Positions 11,466 to 17,546 of a stretch of DNA of 64,000 nt are shown here, in pieces. The DNA comes from Nitrospinae bacterium bin107 (GTDB lineage Bacteria; UBA8248). The stretch's first letter is position 1, and every line of letters begins with the position of its first letter. The notes under the pieces are model-generated. The model was not told the origin of the DNA and ran no database searches. It saw only the letters and a list, made by a program, of their open reading frames with translations. The stretch lies in assembly GCA_002238965.1 (NCBI GenBank), contig MPNJ01000017.1, forward strand, positions 1-64,000, in the 5' to 3' direction. Made by a program: the position numbers and the translations under genes.

Positions 11466-11500
11466 AAGCGCCTCCCCCGGCCCCGCCGGGGGAGGCGCTT
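11466..11500 (+). promoter_or_regulatory. Intercistronic hairpin after the binding-protein gene
   Basis: A perfect 15-bp stem (11466-11480 with 11486-11500) with a five-base loop and no following T run. It lies 13 bases past the binding-protein stop and 34 before the permease. I read it as an mRNA-stabilising or attenuating element giving more receptor than permease, not a full terminator. Confidence 0.8.
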
Positions 11501-11534
11501 CGCCCGCAGGCAGCCGGTTCCCGGAACGCTCGCC

Positions 11535-12446
11535 ATGAGCGACCCGTCCCCTCCGGTCGCAACGGGCATGCGGCGGTGGATCGTCGGGTACCTGTTCGTC
11601 GCGCCCGCCGTCCTGCTCATGGGCGCCGGCCTCATCTATCCGGTCGTCCAGGGGCTTTTGCTCAGCATGCAGGACTGGGGGGTCGGCACGCCGATGTCGA
11701 CGGCGGAGTTCATCGGCGCAGACAACTATCTGCGCATGCTACGCGACGAGAACGTCCAGGAATCCATGTGGGTGACGTTCAAGTTCGGCTTCTTCACGAT
11801 CACCATCGAGATGACGCTGGGGGTCGCGCTGGCCCTGCTGCTGGAGAAACCGATTCGCGGCGCGTCCATCTTCCGGACGATCTTCATCATGCCGCTCATG
11901 ATTTCGCCCGTTGTGGTCGGGTTGGTATGGCGCTACCTGTTCGACGCCCGGGCGGGCTGGATCAACCATTACATGGAACTCGCCGGCTTCGAGCCGCTGA
12001 TCTGGCTGGGGGAGCCGCATCTCGCGTTTTTCGCCATCGTGTTCACGGACATCTGGCAGTGGACGCCGTTCGTCTTCATCATCGTGATCGCAGGCCTTCA
12101 GGCGCTGCCTTCGGAGGTGCTCGAAGCGTCGCGCATCGACGGCGCGAATACGTGGCAGCAGATCTTCCTGGTGAAGCTGCCGATGATCAAGTCGATCCTG
12201 ATCATCGCTCTCCTGCTCCGGCTCATCGACGTCTTCAAGGGGCTGGAGGTCATGCTGATCCTGACGGAAGGCGGTCCGGGGCTGGCGACGGAACTGCTCT
12301 CGCTGCACGTCTACAAGACCGCTTTCGACGCCCAGCAACTCGGCTATGCGGCGGCCATCTCCGTCCTCCTGCTGCTGATCGTCTTCGCCCTCAGCCTGGC
12401 GATCCTGCTGGTCAGCAACCCCATGAAAACCCGCGCCGACGTGTGA
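11535..12446 (+). CDS. ABC importer permease (MalF/UgpA type)
   Basis: One of two inner-membrane channel subunits. It has 303 residues with six hydrophobic helices; the first is about residues 15-38. The EAA loop that contacts the ATPase is visible as LEASRIDGANTWQQIFLVKLPMI (near 195-217), close to the family consensus EAA---G-------I-LP. It belongs to the binding-protein-dependent transport inner-membrane family, MalF-like branch. It is followed by the second permease 10 bases later. Confidence 0.93.
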   Translation: MSDPSPPVATGMRRWIVGYLFVAPAVLLMGAGLIYPVVQGLLLSMQDWGVGTPMSTAEFIGADNYLRMLRDENVQESMWVTFKFGFFTITIEMTLGVALALLLEKPIRGASIFRTIFIMPLMISPVVVGLVWRYLFDARAGWINHYMELAGFEPLIWLGEPHLAFFAIVFTDIWQWTPFVFIIVIAGLQALPSEVLEASRIDGANTWQQIFLVKLPMIKSILIIALLLRLIDVFKGLEVMLILTEGGPGLATELLSLHVYKTAFDAQQLGYAAAISVLLLLIVFALSLAILLVSNPMKTRADV

Positions 12447-12456
12447 GGTGAAGGCG

Positions 12457-13290
12457 ATGCGTTTCGAACCGGCCAAACCGAGAATGATCTTCCACTACGC
12501 GGGGCTCATCCTGTTGTCGATCATATGCCTGACGCCCATCTACATCATGATCAGCACTTCCTTCAAGAACGAGGTGCTGATCTTCGACGGGAATCCCGTG
12601 TGGTTTTTCTTCTTCCCCACCCTACAGAACTACGTCGACATCATCGGCGATGCGCACTTCGACCGGTATCTGCTGAATTCCGTCATCGTGGGCGTTTCGA
12701 CGACCCTGATCACGCTGACGACCGGCGGCATGGCGGCCTACGCGCTGGCCCGCATGCAGTTCCCGGGCCGCCAGTCCATCGCCAACGGGGCGCTCCTGGT
12801 CCGCATGATACCGCCGGCGGTGCTGGCGATCCCGGCCTTCGCGGTCTCCATCGTGCTGGGGATTGCGAACCAGCTTTCGGGCCTCGTCTTCTTCTACACG
12901 GCGCTCAACCTGCCCTTCTCCATCTGGCTGCTCTACGGCTTCGTGAAGCAGGTTCCGGTCGAGCTCGAGGAAGCCGCCATCGTGGACGGAGCCACGCCCT
13001 GGCAGGTGTTCACCCGCGTCCTCTTCCCGGTGATGAAGGCCGGTTACGCGGTGACCGGAATCTTCGTATTCCGGATCGCATGGAACGAGTTCATCCTGGC
13101 CCTGCTGCTGACGGACAGGACCACGCGCACGCTGCCGGTCGCCACCAGCCTGTTCCTGACGGACTCGGGCCCCGAGTGGGGGCGCATCATGGCCATGGGC
13201 ACGCTCATCGTCATCCCGCCGCTCATCTTCACCTTCTTCTCGGCACGTCAGATCATCGCAGGCATGACGGCCGGCGCGGTGAAGGGGTAG
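12457..13290 (+). CDS. ABC importer permease (MalG/UgpE type)
   Basis: The second channel subunit, about 277 residues, six membrane helices. The EAA loop LEEAAIVDGATPWQVFTRVLFP is well conserved. I prefer the ATG at 12457 over the GTG at 12448 because GAGGTGA (12445-12451) then sits at the right distance as ribosome-binding site, overlapping the stop of the first permease. The C-terminus ends in the typical ARQIIAGMTAGAVKG of this family. It closes the importer operon. Confidence 0.93.
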   Translation: MRFEPAKPRMIFHYAGLILLSIICLTPIYIMISTSFKNEVLIFDGNPVWFFFFPTLQNYVDIIGDAHFDRYLLNSVIVGVSTTLITLTTGGMAAYALARMQFPGRQSIANGALLVRMIPPAVLAIPAFAVSIVLGIANQLSGLVFFYTALNLPFSIWLLYGFVKQVPVELEEAAIVDGATPWQVFTRVLFPVMKAGYAVTGIFVFRIAWNEFILALLLTDRTTRTLPVATSLFLTDSGPEWGRIMAMGTLIVIPPLIFTFFSARQIIAGMTAGAVKG

Positions 13291-13362
13291 CCCGCAAAAT
13301 AAAACACCTTGTCCGGGAGGGAATATGCGGCACCCCCCCTCCTCGGGGTGGTTGAAAATGCC

Positions 13363-13414
13363 GTAGGGACAGGTCGCGACCTGTGGGACAGCCCCGAGGA
13401 GGGGCTGTCACTAC
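13363..13414. repeat. Compound palindromic repeat (GTAGGGACAGG family)
   Basis: GTAGGGACAGGTCGCGACCTGT (13363-13384) is a near-complete palindrome. It runs directly into a second hairpin, GGGACAGCCCC with GGGGCTGTCACTAC, ending at 13414. A degraded relative of the second half is near 26366-26398. Confidence 0.8.
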
Positions 13415-13436
13415 AAGAGGCGGTGCGGTTTTGCTC

Positions 13437-13475
13437 GTCATTCCGGCGAAAGCCGGAATCCATTTTGATTTTGCC
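13437..13475. repeat. GTCATTCCGGCGAAAGCCGGAATCC repeat
   Basis: An inverted repeat (TTCCGGC / GCCGGAA) extended by shared flanks. With about 15 flanking bases it nearly matches the reverse complement of 53526-53580, including the TTTTGCC and GGTTTTGC edges. Shorter copies lie near 9932, 25605, 26260 and 53425. Confidence 0.8.
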
Positions 13476-13643
13476 TTTTCGTCTCTTTCACACCCTCATC
13501 CCGCACGTCGTTTTGGTCGTGAGCCTGGTGTAGGTCAGACATATAGGTGTGGGGCGCTCCCGGGGAAGGAGGGAGCGTTCGCCGCCCTGGCAACGGCCCT
13601 TGCAACGCCCCGCCCATCGGGGAAAAACCGGACTTCCATTTTG

Positions 13644-13672
13644 TTGCAACATTCGAGCGTTGTCCTTATATT
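13644..13672 (+). promoter_or_regulatory. Predicted promoter of the redox (Idr-like) cluster
   Basis: TTGCAA (13644-13649), 17 bases, TATATT (13667-13672). The predicted start near 13680 gives a leader of about 230 bases before the first large gene, long enough for leader control. Confidence 0.7.
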
Positions 13673-13710
13673 GAAAACAGGAACAAGCTTATAAAGAGCG
13701 CGCGGCACTC

Positions 13711-13875
13711 ATGGATTTCGGGCTGGATATCCGTAGCGTTTCAGGGGTGTCGATACCGCTTCTCACCCGCTCGGACGGGACCGGAAACGCAAGGAAGTTC
13801 GCGTTCCGCGCCGACACTCCGCTGATGAGGAGGATGGATTACGACTCGGATTCACAGATGACAGGGTTGCCGTGA
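13711..13875 (+). CDS. Possible 54-residue leader peptide
   Basis: An open frame beginning MDFGLDIRSVSGV lies wholly inside the leader of the redox operon and stops 33 bases before the cupredoxin gene. It has no good ribosome-binding site, no recognisable domain and no signal peptide. It may be chance. I list it because the leader is unusually long and otherwise empty. Confidence 0.2.
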   Translation: MDFGLDIRSVSGVSIPLLTRSDGTGNARKFAFRADTPLMRRMDYDSDSQMTGLP

Positions 13876-13908
13876 GCCAATGCAGGATTTCGTGGGGGAG
13901 CTTTCGCA

Positions 13909-14652
13909 ATGATTCGTAAATTTTTCTTGCCTTTCCTTTTGTCCCTGCCTTTTCTCTTTTTTCCAGACGCTTCCCTGGCGAAGTACAAAGTCGTATCCAT
14001 CACAGGCGGCGGCGCCGTCACCGGCAAGGTGAGCTTCAAGGGCACGCCTCCCAAGCCCGTTAAATACATCATCACCAAGGACCAGCACGCCTGCGGGGAG
14101 GGCCAGGTCACCCGCCAGGAGGTGGACGCGAAGGACGGCGCCCTCAGGGGCGTTGTCGTCTATCTCGACAAGGTGAAAAAGGGCAAGGCTTACCCCGAGA
14201 AAATCCAGAGCGCCGTGGTGGACCAGAAGAAGTGCGCCTACGTCCCCTACCTCCAGGTCGTCGCCGAGGGGGGCAAGGTCACCATCCTGAACAGCGACGA
14301 CGCCCACCACAACATCCACACCTACGAGATCATCGGCCGGGCGAAACGCTCCATGTGGAACATCTCCCAGCCCAAGCAGCGGAAGAAAGTCGTCCGCAGG
14401 GCCAAGGTCCGGCGCAGCCCCATCGTCCGTATCGAGTGCGACGTGCACAACTGGATGAAGGGCTTTCTCTTCGTGGCCAGGAATCCCTATTACGCGCTTG
14501 TGAACGATGACGGGAGCTTCGAGATCAACGACGTTCCTCCGGGGAAATACTCCCTGCGGGCGTGGCACCCGGCCCTGGGGGTCAAGAAGAAGAAGATCAC
14601 CATAACCGCCGGGGGGAAGAAGACCGCCGCCTTCACGTTCTCTTCGAAATAA
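13909..14652 (+). CDS. Exported cupredoxin-like protein
   Basis: A periplasmic protein of 247 residues with a signal peptide (1-24, ending SLA). A beta-sandwich region contains a probable type-1 copper site: histidines in DAHHNIH (131-137) and the C177-X2-H180-X2-M183 trio in CDVHNWM. The C-terminal part (about 195-247, NDDGSFEINDVPPGKYSLRAW) resembles the carboxypeptidase regulatory-like fold. Proteins of this build are often labelled methylamine-utilisation or plastocyanin-like. As first gene of the redox cluster it is a candidate soluble electron carrier. GGGGGAG nine bases upstream sets the start. Copper binding is inferred from spacing only. Confidence 0.72.
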   Translation: MIRKFFLPFLLSLPFLFFPDASLAKYKVVSITGGGAVTGKVSFKGTPPKPVKYIITKDQHACGEGQVTRQEVDAKDGALRGVVVYLDKVKKGKAYPEKIQSAVVDQKKCAYVPYLQVVAEGGKVTILNSDDAHHNIHTYEIIGRAKRSMWNISQPKQRKKVVRRAKVRRSPIVRIECDVHNWMKGFLFVARNPYYALVNDDGSFEINDVPPGKYSLRAWHPALGVKKKKITITAGGKKTAAFTFSSK

Positions 14653-14724
14653 GGCCGTATTTCCAGCATATACGGGACGGATGTCTTACAGGAGATAGAA
14701 CAGCCAGCTTGGGAGGAGGGAAGA

Positions 14725-15831
14725 ATGGATTTAGTTCGCGCCATCCGGCGCCGGATACTCTGCGGAATCCTGCTGAGCGCCTGGGTCTTGCTCCCTGCAA
14801 CGGGGTGGGGGGCATCTCTCGAACCCCTGCCGGCGCCCAGGGCCCAGAAGCCCGCCCAGACCGAACTGGGCCGGCATCTGTTCTTCGACCCCCGGATGTC
14901 GGGGGACGGAGGCATCAGCTGCGCCACCTGCCATCAACCCGCCAGGGGATGGGGTGACGGGCAGAGCCTCTCTACGGGCTATCCCGGCAGCAAGTATTTC
15001 AGAAACGCCCAGACATTACTTAACGCCGCCTACAACAAGCGGGTCTTCTGGGACGGTCGCCTGAGCGGGGCCGACCTGCCCACCCTCGTCCGGGACCACC
15101 TGACGGAAGCCCATTTCATGCTGGTGGACGGCCGCCTGTTCCCCGAGCGGCTCAAGCAGGTTCCCGCCTACGTCAAGATGTTCAAGGAGGCCTATGGCGG
15201 GGAGCCTTCCTTCGGCGGCTCGCTCAAGGCCATCTCGGCGTTCCTGCACACCATCACCTCCCGGAACGTGCCTTTCGATGCGTACCTCAAGGGCGACAAA
15301 AAGGCCCTTTCCGCCGAGGCGCAGAAGGGTCTCGCCCTCTTCCGGGGGAAGGCCGGATGCGCCGGGTGCCATAACGGCGCGCTCTTGAGCGACGGCGGAT
15401 TCCACGCGCTCGGCGTGCCCGAAAACGAACAGATATTCAAGGACCCGCTGCGCCACATCACGTTCCGCCGCTTCAACAAGGTCATCGGCGTCCCGAACTT
15501 CATGAATCTGAGGGCCGACCCGGGCCTCTACGTCGTGACCAAAGAGGAGCGCGACCGGGGCAAGTTCCGCACGCCGACCCTGCGCGAAGTCGCCCGGACG
15601 GCTCCCTACATGCACAACGGCGCGCTCGCCACGCTGGAGGACGTCGTCGCCTTCTATAACAAGGGCGGCGGGAGCGGCCCCAACAAGAGTCCAAAGCTCA
15701 AGCCGCTGGGACTCGATGCGGGTGAGCAAAAGGCCCTGGTGGAGTTCATGAAGAGCCTCTCGGGCGAGGCGGTTTCCGCGAAAGAACCGAAAATTCCCGA
15801 TTATGAACTCCGCAAACTCGGCGATAATTGA
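14725..15831 (+). CDS. Di-haem cytochrome c peroxidase, IdrP1/P2-like
   Basis: A periplasmic di-haem peroxidase of the CCP/MauG family that reduces H2O2 to water with electrons from cytochrome c. It has 368 residues with a signal peptide (hydrophobic 12-30). Haem sites are CATCH (66-70) and CAGCH (212-216); the distal methionine lies in APYMHNGA (M296) after RTPTLREV. Two such peroxidases accompany the AioA/AioB-type enzyme in known iodate reductase clusters (IdrP1 and IdrP2), and here both sit directly upstream. GGAGGAGGGAAGA precedes the start. A role in removing peroxide made during oxyanion reduction is inferred from that precedent. Confidence 0.88.
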   Translation: MDLVRAIRRRILCGILLSAWVLLPATGWGASLEPLPAPRAQKPAQTELGRHLFFDPRMSGDGGISCATCHQPARGWGDGQSLSTGYPGSKYFRNAQTLLNAAYNKRVFWDGRLSGADLPTLVRDHLTEAHFMLVDGRLFPERLKQVPAYVKMFKEAYGGEPSFGGSLKAISAFLHTITSRNVPFDAYLKGDKKALSAEAQKGLALFRGKAGCAGCHNGALLSDGGFHALGVPENEQIFKDPLRHITFRRFNKVIGVPNFMNLRADPGLYVVTKEERDRGKFRTPTLREVARTAPYMHNGALATLEDVVAFYNKGGGSGPNKSPKLKPLGLDAGEQKALVEFMKSLSGEAVSAKEPKIPDYELRKLGDN

Positions 15832-15841
15832 GGAGACGGCC

Positions 15842-16981
15842 ATGAACGCGCGAATGAAAAACTGCTTCCTGGGTTCCACGATGGCCGTCTGCTTCATCGC
15901 CGCCCTTCTGGTGGGAGGAGCGGACGCGGCCGAGAAGGGGAAATTCCCTCCGCTGGGGCCCTTGCCGCCTGTTCCGGTGCCTGCGGACAACCCCATGTCA
16001 CCCGCCAAGGTGGCGTTGGGCAAGCTGCTCTTTTTCGACGCCCGCCTGTCGGGGGACGCCAGCACGTCGTGCGCCTCCTGCCACAGCCCCGAGAGCGGCT
16101 GGGGAGACGGCGGGGACCTGAGCCGGGGCTATCCGGGCACGCAGCACTGGCGGAACTCCCAGACAATCCTCAACTCCGCCTATTACGCAAAACTGTTCTG
16201 GGCCGGCGAGGTCCCGAGCCTAGAAGCCCAGGCCAAGAGCGCCGCCACGGGCAACGTGGCCGGAAACGGCGACACCATGATGATGGAGGAGCGCCTGCGC
16301 CAGATTCCCGAATACGTCAAGCGCTTCCGCGAGGTGTTCGGATCCCCCTGGCCGACCATCGACGACGCATGGCGGGCCATCTCGGCCTTCGAGCGCACCA
16401 TAGTTTCGAATGCGAAGGACGTGCCGTTCGACCGCTTCATGAAAGGGGACAAGAAAGCGCTCTCGGAAAGCGCTGAGCGCGGGCTGGCTCTTTTTCAAGG
16501 AAAGGCGGGGTGCGTCCAGTGCCACAACGGCCCCCTCCTATCGGATGAGGACTATCACAACGTCGGCGTGCCGAAGAACCCCGCGTTCGAGGAAGACCCT
16601 TTAAGGCAGATAACGCTTCGCTTCCAGCACGTGATCAGAGGCGTTCCCGAATCCGTCTACCGGAAGGCGGACCGGGACCTGGGGCTCTACTACACCACCA
16701 AGCGGGAGGCTGATACGGGGAGGTTCCGTACCCCCAGCCTCAGGGAGCTGAAATACACGGCGCCCTTTATGCACAACGGCGCATTTTTCGAACTCGATGA
16801 GGTCATTGACTTTTATGACGAAGGAGGGGGAGAGGACGCGAACAAGAGTCCGCTTCTCAAGAAACTGGGGCTTTCTGACGAGGAGAAGGAAGACCTGCTC
16901 GCCTTCCTGGAATCGTTATCGAGCGATGAGCCATTGCTCATGAAGCCCCCCGAACTGCCGCCGTACGCGGCCATGCAGTAA
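15842..16981 (+). CDS. Second di-haem cytochrome c peroxidase, IdrP1/P2-like
   Basis: A second CCP/MauG-family di-haem peroxidase, 379 residues from the ATG at 15842, chosen because GAGGAGA lies just upstream. A signal peptide is seen (about 1-30, ending GADAA). Haem motifs are CASCH (77-81) and CVQCH (224-228), with the distal methionine in APFMHNGAFF (M310). It is clearly related to, but not a recent copy of, the gene before it: between the haems it carries an unrelated insert-like stretch (about 130-150). It starts 10 bases after the first peroxidase and ends 10 bases before the Rieske gene, so translation is probably coupled. Confidence 0.88.
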   Translation: MNARMKNCFLGSTMAVCFIAALLVGGADAAEKGKFPPLGPLPPVPVPADNPMSPAKVALGKLLFFDARLSGDASTSCASCHSPESGWGDGGDLSRGYPGTQHWRNSQTILNSAYYAKLFWAGEVPSLEAQAKSAATGNVAGNGDTMMMEERLRQIPEYVKRFREVFGSPWPTIDDAWRAISAFERTIVSNAKDVPFDRFMKGDKKALSESAERGLALFQGKAGCVQCHNGPLLSDEDYHNVGVPKNPAFEEDPLRQITLRFQHVIRGVPESVYRKADRDLGLYYTTKREADTGRFRTPSLRELKYTAPFMHNGAFFELDEVIDFYDEGGGEDANKSPLLKKLGLSDEEKEDLLAFLESLSSDEPLLMKPPELPPYAAMQ

Positions 16982-16991
16982 GGAGGAATCC

Positions 16992-17534
16992 ATGACTCAG
17001 GAAGCCAAGGAAACCCGGCCTTGCGTCTCGCGGCGCGCCTTTCTCCTGGCTGGCGGAACCGCCATGAGCATCGTGCTGGTCGAGGGCATCCCCGGCCTGG
17101 CCGGAGCGGCCCTGCAGAGGGCTGAGTATCCCCGCCGTAAAATCGGCAAGCTAAGCGCCCTCAAAGTCGATACCCCCCAGTTCTTCCAGTATCCGTGGAA
17201 GGACGTCTTCTCGGGGTGCATGCTGGTCAAGCTGGGCGTCGCCGCAGGCGGCGGCGTCGGCCCCAGGAGAGACGTCGTGGCGTTCAGCACCCTGTGCACC
17301 CACATGGGCGGTCCCCTCCAGGGCACATACAACGCGCAGCACAAGGCCATCGGCCCGTGCCCGTTCCATCTGACGACCTTCGATCTGATGAAGCACGGCA
17401 TGGTCGGGGCCGGGCAAGCCACGGAAAGCCTCCCCCAGGTCGTTCTGGAGACCCGCGGGGACGACATCTACGCGATCGGGATGATGGGGCTGCTATACGG
17501 TTACCACTCGAATCTTGCGCCGGTACAGCGCTGA
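16992..17534 (+). CDS. Rieske small subunit of an AioA/IdrA-type oxidoreductase (IdrB/AioB-like)
   Basis: The [2Fe-2S] small subunit that passes electrons between a periplasmic carrier and the molybdenum subunit. It has 180 residues. A twin-arginine signal (SRRAFLLAGG, 13-22) predicts folded export by Tat, carrying the signal-less large subunit along. Cluster ligands are C102 and H104 in CTHMGG and C123 and H126 in CPFH. The two extra cysteines that form a disulphide in bc1-type Rieske proteins are replaced by Gly107 and Phe125. That pattern marks AioB/IdrB-like rather than bc-complex Rieske proteins. It precedes the large subunit by 12 bases. Confidence 0.9.
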   Translation: MTQEAKETRPCVSRRAFLLAGGTAMSIVLVEGIPGLAGAALQRAEYPRRKIGKLSALKVDTPQFFQYPWKDVFSGCMLVKLGVAAGGGVGPRRDVVAFSTLCTHMGGPLQGTYNAQHKAIGPCPFHLTTFDLMKHGMVGAGQATESLPQVVLETRGDDIYAIGMMGLLYGYHSNLAPVQR

Positions 17535-17546
17535 GGAGGACGCATC

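Larger units (their letters stand above)
13291..13908. other. Intergenic region upstream of the redox cluster
   Basis: Contains three repeat relics: 13363-13414 (GTAGGGACAGG family), 13437-13475 (GTCATTCCGG family) and 13530-13550 (half of the 9896 palindrome). A well-formed promoter lies at 13644-13672. A small frame at 13711-13875 lies in the 5' leader. Longer frames at 13309-13825 are repeat-derived and not counted. Confidence 0.65.

Noticed and set aside
9884-11635. Long minus-strand open frame opposite the solute-binding protein.
   Set aside because: Shadow frame in GC-rich DNA; composition is Arg/His/Leu noise, and the sense gene is unambiguous.
13547-13825. 92-codon plus-strand frame before the redox operon.
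   Set aside because: Spans repeat relics and the promoter; no start signal or domain.
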